Assembly: GCA_030840415.1 (NCBI GenBank)
Contig: JAVEEO010000056.1
Location: forward strand, 1 to 22,801
DNA: 22,801 bases
From: Pseudonocardiales bacterium
GTDB taxonomy: Bacteria; Actinomycetota; Actinomycetes; Mycobacteriales; Jatrophihabitantaceae
Direction: 5' to 3'
Part shown: piece after piece, positions 10,783 to 17,117 of the stretch
Layout: each line of letters begins with the position of its first letter
Numbering within the stretch: position 1 is the stretch's first letter
Notes under the pieces: model-generated
The model's database searches: none
What the model saw: only the letters and a program-made list of their open reading frames with translations
What the model was told of the DNA's origin: nothing
Translations under genes and position numbers: made by a program

Positions 10783-11763
10783 TCATTCCTGGAGCGAGCG
10801 GCCGGTCTTGGCCAGGAACACGTCGTCCAGGCTCGGCCGGCGGGCCTCGACGGTGCCGGGCTCGATGCCGTTGTCCAGCAGGGTGCGCATCAGGTGCGGG
10901 ATCGCGGCGGAACTGCTGTCCACGTACAGCCGAACCGTCCCGTCGATCACCTCGGTGCTGCTGACGTAGGACTCCTCACCGAGCAGCTTCTCGGTCTCGG
11001 CCACCACGTTGGGGTCCACCACGCCGGCCGTGTCGGAGGCGGCCATGTCGAGCACGACCACATCGCCGGAGATCTCGCGCTTGAGCGCCGCCGGGGTGCC
11101 CTCGGCCACGATCAGGCCGCCGTCGATGATCGAGATCCGGTCGCACAGCGCGTCGGCCTCGTCCAGGTAATGGGTGGTGAGGAAGATCGTCATGCCCTCC
11201 TCGCGCAGCCGGCGCACCTCCTGCCACATCCGGGCCCGGCTCGGCGGGTCGAGCCCGGCGGTCGGCTCGTCGAGGAACATCACCTTGGGCGAGTGGATGA
11301 CGCCGAGCGCGACGTCGAGCCGGCGCCGCTGGCCGCCGGAATAGGTCTTGATCTCGCGGTCGGCGAAGTCGGCGAGTTGGAAGGCCTGGATGGCCGCCTC
11401 GGACAGGGTCAGCGCGGTGGCCTTGGGCAGGCCGTGCATCCGCGCCTGCAGCACCAACTCGCGCCGGGCGTTGGACTGCTCGTAGGTGCCGCTGGCCTGG
11501 CCGACGTAGCCGATGTTGTTGCGCACCTTGGCAGGCGAGCGCAATAGGTCGGCACCGGCGATCTGGGCCTCGCCGCCGTCCGGGCGGAGCAGGGTGGACA
11601 GCATCCGCAGGGTGGTGGACTTGCCGGCCCCGTTCGGGCCGAGGAAGCCGAAGATCTCACCACGCTGGACGGAGAAGTCGACGCCGCGCACCGCCTCGAC
11701 CGTGCTCGCCTTGCGGCCGTGCCCGCGCTGGTAGGTCTTCCTCAGGCCCGTGGCCTCGATCAT
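10783..11763 (-). CDS. ABC transporter ATP-binding protein (DrrA-like)
   Basis: A 326-residue nucleotide-binding subunit. Walker A GPNGAGKST is at 42-50, the Q-loop Gln at 89, the signature YSGGQRRR from 141, Walker B VMFLDEP at 161-167, and the H-loop His at 198. A C-terminal extension of about 100 residues is typical of the DrrA daunorubicin-resistance branch. GGGAGG lies 4 bases before the ATG. It is the first gene after a 212-bp gap that holds a promoter-like sequence, so it probably heads an operon with the permease and ligase. It powers export through the adjacent DrrB-like permease. Confidence 0.95.
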   Translation of the reverse strand: MIEATGLRKTYQRGHGRKASTVEAVRGVDFSVQRGEIFGFLGPNGAGKSTTLRMLSTLLRPDGGEAQIAGADLLRSPAKVRNNIGYVGQASGTYEQSNARRELVLQARMHGLPKATALTLSEAAIQAFQLADFADREIKTYSGGQRRRLDVALGVIHSPKVMFLDEPTAGLDPPSRARMWQEVRRLREEGMTIFLTTHYLDEADALCDRISIIDGGLIVAEGTPAALKREISGDVVVLDMAASDTAGVVDPNVVAETEKLLGEESYVSSTEVIDGTVRLYVDSSSAAIPHLMRTLLDNGIEPGTVEARRPSLDDVFLAKTGRSLQE

Positions 11764-11825
11764 CGAGCCTCCCTGTGCGACAACGGTGCGACGACGGGCC
11801 GACGACCGGGCCGGGCACCAGGCGA

Positions 11826-11853
11826 GGTTACCCCAGTGCAGTCACCGGGCAAG
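11826..11853 (-). promoter_or_regulatory. Candidate promoter for the ABC transporter operon
   Basis: On the minus strand, TTGCCC (11848-11853) and TAACCT (11826-11831) are separated by 16 bp, resembling vegetative -35 and -10 elements (TAnnnT). Predicted start near 11819 leaves a leader of roughly 55 nt before the ATPase ATG. Prediction only. Confidence 0.45.
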
Positions 11854-11905
11854 GGCAGTTGGCCAGAACGAAATCAGCGGGATGACTGCGTGCCGACGGC
11901 GACGT

Positions 11906-11997
11906 TTCAGCCGGTCGGCACGGTGGCGTTCAGCCGGTCGGCACGCTGGCGTTCGGCCGATCGGCACGCTGGCGTTCAGCCGGTCGGCACGGCGGCG
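11906..11997. repeat. 23-bp tandem repeat, four copies, at the thioesterase gene's 3' end
   Basis: Four adjacent 23-bp units at 11906-11928, 11929-11951, 11952-11974 and 11975-11997, differing at only a few positions. Each carries a GCCGGTCGGC or GCCGATCGGC near- or perfect palindrome. The unit at 11975-11997 contains the stop codon and last codons of the thioesterase-like gene; the other three lie just downstream. They look like duplicated copies of the gene's end. They may fold into serial short hairpins that slow transcription before the next gene. Confidence 0.9.
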
Positions 11998-12860
11998 CGG
12001 GCCAGCCGCTCGGTGACCGCGGCGCCGACCACCGACAGCGGCTGCGGCAGCAGCATGTGCCGGTGTGCGCAGTCCACCTCGACCAGCTCGATGGGTTGTC
12101 CCAGCAGGGGCTGCCACTCGGCCAGCTTCACCTCCAGCGGGCGTCCCTGGCGCATCGCCGCGAAGAACTGCACGGGGCCGGCCACCTGCTCAGGCCGGTA
12201 GCCCCGGGCCACCGTGACCGTGTTGCGGATGATCCGCAACAGGGCCTGCAGCCGGGGCAGCGGCCAGTCCTCCAGGCCGAGGCCGGGCCGGCGGTGTACC
12301 ACCTGCAACAGCCGCGCCTCGGGGTCGGGCTCCTCGGCAGTGAGGCTCGGGTCGTAACCGAACTCGGCGAGCACGAAGTTGTACAGCTTCCAGGCGTCGA
12401 CGTCGGTGCCGGTCAACTCGGTGACGTCGGGGGCGGCGTCCATGATCGCCAGCAACCCCACCTGGTGCCCGCGCCGTTCGAGTTCCTCGGCGATCGCGAA
12501 GGCGATGTTGCCGCCCAGTGCCCAGCCGAGCAGGGGGTAGGGCCCCTCGGGCTGGGTCAGCCGGATCTGGTCGGCGTAATCACGCGCCATCTCGGCCATG
12601 CTGGCCGGCAGCGGCTCGGGGCGCCGCAGCCCGCGCGGCTGCAGGCCGTAGACCGGGTGCTGCTCGCCGACGTGCGGCAGCAGGGCGCGGTAGCACCAGC
12701 TCAGCCCGACGATCGGGTGCGCGCAGAACAGCGGCGGCCCGTCGCCGCCGACCCGCAGCGGCAGCACCAGGTCCAGCACGCCACCGGCCGCCCGCATGGT
12801 GGCGCGTCGCTGCCTGGCCCATTGGAAGTCCTCAGCGGACGGCAGCCCCACGGCGGCCAC
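11976..12860 (-). CDS. Stand-alone thioesterase-fold protein with Ser-to-Ala nucleophile
   Basis: An alpha/beta-hydrolase of the NRPS thioesterase family (PF00975 type), about 294 residues from the GTG at 12860. Seen: PLFCAHPIVGLSWCYRAL near the N-terminus, LLGWALGGNIAFAIAEEL as nucleophile elbow, an LLAIMDAAPD acid region, and a C-terminal CAHRHMLL with the likely catalytic His. The elbow should read GWSxGG, but the codon at 12519-12521 is GCA, giving Ala114. Ordinary hydrolysis is therefore unlikely unless another residue replaces the serine. Family members release or cyclise peptides or edit misloaded carriers. Start is uncertain: GTG 12860, GTG 12851 and ATG 12797 are in frame, with no strong ribosome site. 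A longer frame reaching 13250 only overlaps the deacetylase gene. It sits 43 bp after that gene. Confidence 0.85.
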   Translation of the reverse strand: MAAVGLPSAEDFQWARQRRATMRAAGGVLDLVLPLRVGGDGPPLFCAHPIVGLSWCYRALLPHVGEQHPVYGLQPRGLRRPEPLPASMAEMARDYADQIRLTQPEGPYPLLGWALGGNIAFAIAEELERRGHQVGLLAIMDAAPDVTELTGTDVDAWKLYNFVLAEFGYDPSLTAEEPDPEARLLQVVHRRPGLGLEDWPLPRLQALLRIIRNTVTVARGYRPEQVAGPVQFFAAMRQGRPLEVKLAEWQPLLGQPIELVEVDCAHRHMLLPQPLSVVGAAVTERLARAAVPTG

Positions 12861-12903
12861 GATAACACCGCCGGCACCGCCCGGAAGGGGCGTTCGCGCG
12901 AGG

Positions 12904-13608
12904 TCAGCCGGCCGGCGCCGGGACGGGCAGCCCGACCAGTTGGTAGCCCTCGGCGCGCAGCCGCTGCAGCAGCAGCACGGTGATCTCGACGGCCTGCAGG
13001 TCCAGGTCGGCCTCGGCCAACCCGCCGGCGGTGTACTCGGTGGTGGGTGCGAAGTCGTGCAGCAGCACGACGCCACCGTCGCCCCGCCGCAGGCCCGCGA
13101 GGATGTCCTCGACGCAGCCCTCGACGGACTGCGGCTGCCGCGGGTTGGTCGGCGGTCGCAGGGGCGCGTCGTTGCGGTAGGTGATGTCCCAGTCCCGGCC
13201 GGAGGCGTGCCAGCCGACCGGGCCGATGTAGCCGGGCATCGGCTCGTCACCGATGCCGTAGGGCGGGCGGTAGAAGATCGGCTTGTCGTCGAAGTAACCC
13301 GCGCCCAGGTACTGCTCGACCCGGGCCCGGCACTTGCCCAACTGGTCGGCCGCGAGCGGAACGGAGCTGAACGGCCGGTGGTACTCGCTGTGCAGGCCGA
13401 TGGTGTGCCCGCAGTCGGCGACCTCGGCCAGCACCTCGCCGTAGCGGCGGATGCTCTCGCCCAGCACGAAGAAGGTCGCCGGCACCCGCTCGTGGCGCAG
13501 CAGTCGCGCGAGCTCGGCGGACCGGGGGCCGGGCCCGTCGTCGTAGGTCAACGCCACGCCACCGGCCGGCAGGGCGGGGGTGCCGGACAGCACGCAAGCG
13601 TCGTTCAT
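12904..13608 (-). CDS. NodB-type polysaccharide deacetylase family protein
   Basis: A 234-residue NodB-homology (carbohydrate esterase 4) protein. Motif 1 is TYDDGP (21-26, catalytic Asp23 and metal Asp24), motif 2 is LHSEYH (metal ligands His73 and His77), motif 3 is RPPYG (114-118), and the late VVLLHD motif is present, so the metal-dependent deacetylase centre looks complete. There is no signal peptide, which argues for action in the cytoplasm on a biosynthetic intermediate and not on the wall. GGGAGG lies 8 bases before the ATG. It lies between a glycosyltransferase and a thioesterase-like gene. A likely role, by analogy with the teicoplanin pathway deacetylase, is removing the N-acetyl group from an amino sugar added by the neighbouring glycosyltransferase. 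Confidence 0.9.
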   Translation of the reverse strand: MNDACVLSGTPALPAGGVALTYDDGPGPRSAELARLLRHERVPATFFVLGESIRRYGEVLAEVADCGHTIGLHSEYHRPFSSVPLAADQLGKCRARVEQYLGAGYFDDKPIFYRPPYGIGDEPMPGYIGPVGWHASGRDWDITYRNDAPLRPPTNPRQPQSVEGCVEDILAGLRRGDGGVVLLHDFAPTTEYTAGGLAEADLDLQAVEITVLLLQRLRAEGYQLVGLPVPAPAG

Positions 13609-13727
13609 TTCCAGGGCCTCCCTCGACTGCCGAACCGGGCGAAGTCACCCGCAATCACCTAAGCCGCGCTATCTACCATGCAAACACAGGCGATTCGGCA
13701 CCCTGATCGACAGCGTAGCGTCCGCGA

Positions 13728-14876
13728 TCATGGTCGGGCGGCCAAAGCCGCCAGCTCGGCGACGGTGGTCCGAGCACCCCCCGCGGCGGTGAAGGAGTCG
13801 GCGACCCGCCGGGCCGCGGCCCGGTAACCGGGCTCGTCCAGCACCTCGGTCAGCGCCCCGGCGAAGTCGGCCGGGGTGGCGGAGAAGAACGGCACCTCCA
13901 CCCCCGCACCGGCCCGTGCCACCTGGCGGGCCACGGCCGGCTGGTCGGCGCGGATCGGCGCGACCACCAGCGGCACCCCGAACGCGAGCGCCTCGGTGAC
14001 GGTGCCCATCCCGCCGTGGCAGACCACCGCGTCCAGCCGGGGCAGCACCTCCAGGATCGGCACCCGCTCGACCACCGTCACCTGCTTCGGCGGATCCGGC
14101 AGCGCCTCGGGGGAGGCCACCACCGCCTGCACCCGGTCGGCCACCAGCTCCAGGGCCGGCAGCATCCGGGCGTAGAAGTTCTCCGCGTGCTGCGCGGCCA
14201 GGGTTCCGACGGTGACCAGCACCTGGCGGCGGCCGGGCTCAGCGGCCGGCCAGCTGAAGCCGGGGACCGCGGGGCGGCGACCCAGCACCGGTCCGACGCA
14301 CACGCACTGCGGCGGCAGCGGTGCCGAGCCGGTGAGCACGGTGCTGGTGAGGGCCAGCACCAGGTGCGGCGACAGGCGCAGGTCGACTCCCGGTTGCGCG
14401 GGCAGGCCGGCCAGCTGCCAGGCCTGGGCCAGCCGTTCGGCGACGAACTCCTGATGGCCGGGCAGCTCCCAACTCGGCGGGGTGAGTTCCATGGCCCCGG
14501 TGCACAGGCTGGCCCACCGGACGCCGTGCCGGCAGGCCGCCAGCGCGCCGGCCAGGGCGTACTGGTCGGCGAGCACCACGTCCGGCCGGTAGTCGGCCAC
14601 CGCGCGGTCGGTGGGATCGAGGGCGAAGCGGGTGAACGGGATCATGACGTTGTTCCAGAGCTTGCGGGCCGCTTCGACCCCCAGCTCGGGATAGTCCCGG
14701 TAGTAGCGCTTGCCGGTCGGATACACCGTCGCCGCGGCGCCGACCAGCGGGCGCAGATCGCTTTCCGGGCCGCACCAGGCGACCTCGTGGCCGGCCTCGG
14801 CCAGCGCCTGGCCGATCGCCACCGGCGCGGAAAGGTGGCTGGGCACGGGAAATACCACGATCAGGAAGCGCGCCAC
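13728..14876 (-). CDS. GT1-family (MGT/UGT-like) glycosyltransferase
   Basis: A 382-residue GT-B enzyme. The N-terminal VVFPVPSHLSAPVAIGQAL acceptor-side motif and the C-terminal nucleotide-sugar motif HGGMGTVTEALAFGVPLVVAPIRADQ are typical of antibiotic and macrolide glycosyltransferases. It should move a sugar from an NDP-sugar to the peptide or a tailored residue. The GTG at 14876 is chosen because AGGA lies 7 bases upstream and the family starts at VARFLIVV; an upstream extension to 14933 is antisense to the KAS III gene. No deoxysugar synthesis genes are in the window, so a common sugar such as GlcNAc is plausible, which fits the adjacent deacetylase. It diverges from the KAS III gene with only 17 bp between starts. 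Confidence 0.9.
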   Translation of the reverse strand: MARFLIVVFPVPSHLSAPVAIGQALAEAGHEVAWCGPESDLRPLVGAAATVYPTGKRYYRDYPELGVEAARKLWNNVMIPFTRFALDPTDRAVADYRPDVVLADQYALAGALAACRHGVRWASLCTGAMELTPPSWELPGHQEFVAERLAQAWQLAGLPAQPGVDLRLSPHLVLALTSTVLTGSAPLPPQCVCVGPVLGRRPAVPGFSWPAAEPGRRQVLVTVGTLAAQHAENFYARMLPALELVADRVQAVVASPEALPDPPKQVTVVERVPILEVLPRLDAVVCHGGMGTVTEALAFGVPLVVAPIRADQPAVARQVARAGAGVEVPFFSATPADFAGALTEVLDEPGYRAAARRVADSFTAAGGARTTVAELAALAARP

Positions 14877-14881
14877 GCCGG

Positions 14882-14887
14882 TATCCT
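14882..14887 (+). promoter_or_regulatory. Candidate -10 element for a leaderless KAS III transcript
   Basis: TATCCT (TAnnnT pattern) ends 7 bases before the GTG at 14894, the spacing that puts the transcription start on the start codon itself. No ribosome binding site precedes that GTG. The opposite strand of the same bases is the AGGA ribosome site of the glycosyltransferase gene. Confidence 0.45.
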
Positions 14888-14893
14888 GCCACG

Positions 14894-15847
14894 GTGACCG
14901 CCCTGGATTCCGTCGCGGCCTACCAGCCGGCAACCCGGCGCACCGTCGAGGAAATGGCCGCTCCGCTGGGCCTGAGCGAGATGGACGTCAAGCTGTTCCG
15001 GCGCTTCCACGGCCTGCGCGAGATCTGCGTCGACCCGGACACCTCGCTGACCGACCTGTTGCTGAGCGCGGCCGCCGGCCTGGACCTGTCCGGCCGGGAA
15101 CACCGGGTCCGCTACGTGCTGTGGGCCCGGGCGTTCCCCACCGTGGTGCCCTTCCCCGCCAACCCGCTGCACGAGGTCTGCCGGGCTCTGGGCCTGGGGC
15201 ACGCGCTGGCCTTCACCCTCACCCAGCAGTCGTGCGCCAGCGCCCTGCAGGCCATCGATCTGGCCGGGCAACTGCTGGCCGCCGACGCCGCCGGCGGTGA
15301 CTCGGCCGGCGACCCTCACACCGGGCCGCTGGCGCTGGTCTTCACCGGCGAGAAGGCCTTCACCCGCGATGCCCAGGTGCTGCCGGGGATGTCGCTGTTC
15401 AGCGAGGGCGCCTCGGCGTGCCTGGTCAGCGCCACCGGCGAGCAGGACCGGCTGCTGGCCTACGCCTGCTCGCAACGCGGCGAGTTCGACCCGGCCGGCG
15501 GTGGAACCCCGGAGCGGTTCCAGAGTGAGTACCGGCCGCTGCTGGCGCAGGTGATCTCCCAGGCGCTGGAGCGGGCCGGCGTGGCGCTGGACGAGCTCGC
15601 GCTGATCCTGCCGCACAACGTCAACCTGGTGACTTGGCAGCGGATGTGCCGGCTGATCGGCTTCCCGCCCGAGCGCGTGCTGCTGGACAACATCGCCAGC
15701 AACGGGCACGTGTTCTGCGCCGACGCGTTCCTGAACTACCGGACCGCCCGCGAGCGCGGGCTGCTGACCACCGGTGACCGCTACCTCGTCGCGACCGTCG
15801 GCGCGGGTCATGGTGCGACTTTCGCCGCCATGGTGTTCCAACACTGA
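14894..15847 (+). CDS. KAS III-type ketosynthase/acyltransferase with intact triad
   Basis: A 317-residue thiolase-fold protein of the 3-oxoacyl-ACP synthase III type. The catalytic Cys114 lies in QQSCASALQAI, His241 in LPHNVNL and Asn270 in the NIASNGH segment, so the full triad is kept. Members outside fatty acid synthesis start polyketide chains, transfer acyl groups to hydroxyl or amino groups, or build small rings. The family's N-terminus (YQPATRRTVEEMAAPLGL) begins almost at once, so the GTG at 14894 is probably right although it has no ribosome site. The next genes encode a carrier protein (37 bp on) and a degenerate KAS III relative, suggesting a three-part complex that condenses or transfers an ACP-bound acyl group. 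Confidence 0.88.
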   Translation: MTALDSVAAYQPATRRTVEEMAAPLGLSEMDVKLFRRFHGLREICVDPDTSLTDLLLSAAAGLDLSGREHRVRYVLWARAFPTVVPFPANPLHEVCRALGLGHALAFTLTQQSCASALQAIDLAGQLLAADAAGGDSAGDPHTGPLALVFTGEKAFTRDAQVLPGMSLFSEGASACLVSATGEQDRLLAYACSQRGEFDPAGGGTPERFQSEYRPLLAQVISQALERAGVALDELALILPHNVNLVTWQRMCRLIGFPPERVLLDNIASNGHVFCADAFLNYRTARERGLLTTGDRYLVATVGAGHGATFAAMVFQH

Positions 15848-15884
15848 CTACAGTGCGGGCATCGGGTACCGAGGAGAGGCAACG

Positions 15885-16187
15885 ATGGCATCACCAGACA
15901 CCGGCGTGGACGCGGCAGATACCGGCGTGGACGCCCAGTTCCGGCAGCAAGTCGTCCAGACCGCCTGCGATCTGCTGATCCTGCTGCTCGAACGCGATGA
16001 GCCGGTGACCGAGAGCATGCGGCTGATGGACGAGTTGATGGTCAGCTCGCTGCTCGGCCTGGAGTTGCTGCTGCGCCTGGAGGAACAGCTCGACATCCAG
16101 ATCGACGTCGAGTTGATGGACCAGGACAAGATCGTGACCGTCGGGGACCTGGCCACCTTCGTCGCCGGCCACTCCCGCCCGCTCTAG
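15885..16187 (+). CDS. Acyl-carrier-like protein
   Basis: A 100-residue acidic helical protein. The ATG at 15885 has a strong GGAGAGG site 6 bases upstream. The carrier core reads MDELMVSSLLGLELLLRLEE, aligning with the usual DSL motif of acyl carrier proteins, with Ser55 as the probable phosphopantetheine site; the preceding Asp is replaced by Ser54. An IQIDVELMD segment and a later VGDLATFV complete the helix II to IV pattern. The N-terminal DTGVDA peptide is duplicated by a 21-bp repeat. Its place between two KAS III-type genes says it carries the acyl group they handle. Whether it is modified by a phosphopantetheinyl transferase despite the altered motif is open. Confidence 0.82.
   Translation: MASPDTGVDAADTGVDAQFRQQVVQTACDLLILLLERDEPVTESMRLMDELMVSSLLGLELLLRLEEQLDIQIDVELMDQDKIVTVGDLATFVAGHSRPL
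15897..15938 (+). repeat. 21-bp direct duplication in the ACP gene
   Basis: Units 15897-15917 and 15918-15938 encode DTGVDAA and DTGVDAQ. The duplication is in frame and lies in the flexible N-terminus ahead of helix I. Confidence 0.75.
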
Positions 16188-16293
16188 CACCGGTGACCGC
16201 ACCCGACCGCCCGGCGGCCACCGGGCCTATCACGCCGGCTACCTGGCCGCCCTGACCGCAGGTGCGCCGTCCGGGCTGGTTGGGCCGGCCCCG

Positions 16294-16365
16294 ACCGGGC
16301 TCGACGGGTCGGCGCCGACCGGGCTTGACGGGTCGGCGCCAGCCGGGCTTGACGGGTCGGCGCCA
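16294..16365 (+). repeat. 24-bp tandem repeat, three copies, in the degenerate KAS III frame
   Basis: Units 16294-16317, 16318-16341 and 16342-16365 differ by one or two bases. In the frame of the downstream KAS III-like gene each encodes TGLDGSAP or AGLDGSAP. The repeats lie before the first ATG at 16393 but in frame with it, so they may be translated as a spacer near the protein's N-terminus. Confidence 0.85.
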
Positions 16366-16392
16366 GCCGATGGCGGCCAGTCCTACGGTGAG

Positions 16393-17097
16393 ATGGCCGA
16401 GGCGCTGATCGCGGCGGTGGTGCCGCCCGACCGGCCCGTCGACCTGCTGGTGCTGGCCTACTCGATCCACGACGTGCAGCCGGGCCGGGCCACCGCGACC
16501 TACCTGAGCTCGGTCTGCCCGGGAACCCCGCTGTCCTTCGCGATCTGCGACCAGGGCTCGGCGGCGGCCTTCACCGGGCTGCGGATCGCCACGGACTATC
16601 GGGCCGATCCGTCCGGCTCCGGCAGGGTGCTGCTGATCGTGCTGGAGCAGGCGGTGCTGCCCTACCCCACCGCGCCTGGTGTTCCCGCTGCCCGGCCGAC
16701 GCGCCATCGCGGGGTGGCATTGCTGTTCGAGCGGGAGCCTGCCGAGCCCGAGCCGACCGAACCCCGCCAGTTCGAGGGTGCCGCCGCGGCCCGGTTGGTC
16801 GGCCTGCGGCAGCGTCCGGGCGTGGCCGCTGCCGACGTCGCCGAGCAGGCCGCGGCCGACCTCGCTGACCTTTCGGCGGGCCGTTGCCGGGTACGGGTGC
16901 TGGCCAGCCCGGCGCTGGCGGCCAGCTGGCCCGGGCCATCGGACGACGGCCTGGAGGTCGGCCCGGCCGACCAGCCGGCGACCGGGCCGTGGTGGCAGCT
17001 GCTCGACGTCCTGGCCACCGAGCAGCCGGACCTGCTGGTGGTCGCCGACTACGACCCGGAGCTGGGCTACCTGTGCCTGGCGGCCTTCACCCGCTGA
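16393..17097 (+). CDS. Degenerate KAS III-like partner protein (start uncertain)
   Basis: From the first ATG this is 234 residues of thiolase fold. It has a Cys in FAICDQGSAAAFTGL (codon at 16546), as in KAS III enzymes, but no PHxxN or NxGH motif follows, so His and Asn are missing and the protein probably acts as a chain-length-factor-like or scaffold partner of the intact KAS III. Homology begins before the ATG (GGQSYGEMAEAL), and the frame stays open back to a stop at 16135 without ATG, GTG or TTG. A GTG at 16193, 5 bp after the ACP stop, starts a different frame that soon stops. So the true start may be a CTG, or a one-base frameshift separates the GTG from this frame. The stop lies in the shared terminator hairpin at 17091-17117. 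Confidence 0.75.
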   Translation: MAEALIAAVVPPDRPVDLLVLAYSIHDVQPGRATATYLSSVCPGTPLSFAICDQGSAAAFTGLRIATDYRADPSGSGRVLLIVLEQAVLPYPTAPGVPAARPTRHRGVALLFEREPAEPEPTEPRQFEGAAAARLVGLRQRPGVAAADVAEQAAADLADLSAGRCRVRVLASPALAASWPGPSDDGLEVGPADQPATGPWWQLLDVLATEQPDLLVVADYDPELGYLCLAAFTR

Positions 17098-17117
17098 ACC
17101 GGCGCCGGTCTCAGCGG
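17091..17117. terminator. Bidirectional terminator hairpin between convergent genes
   Basis: An inverted repeat with arms CCGCTGA...TCAGCGG enclosing the self-complementary core ACCGGCGCCGGT, with one extra C. It contains both stop codons: TGA of the KAS III-like gene and TGA of the minus-strand methyltransferase gene. There is no T-tract, as is usual in actinomycetes. It should stop both converging transcripts. Confidence 0.7.

Noticed and set aside
11906..11997. CRISPR-like array
   Set aside because: Units are directly adjacent without unique spacers; it is a simple tandem repeat.
12861..13250. N-terminal extension of the thioesterase frame to 13250
   Set aside because: Overlaps the deacetylase gene in another frame, and the extra sequence lacks hydrolase features.
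13609..13727. Promoter in the AT-richer gap before the deacetylase gene
   Set aside because: The stretch is lower in GC, but no -35/-10 pair with sensible spacing was convincing.
14877..14933. Glycosyltransferase start at 14933
   Set aside because: Would overlap the divergent KAS III gene; GTG at 14876 has a proper ribosome site and the family N-terminus.
14861..15844. Minus-strand frame opposite the KAS III gene
   Set aside because: Gln/Gly/Val-rich shadow with no motif; the plus strand carries the Cys-His-Asn triad.
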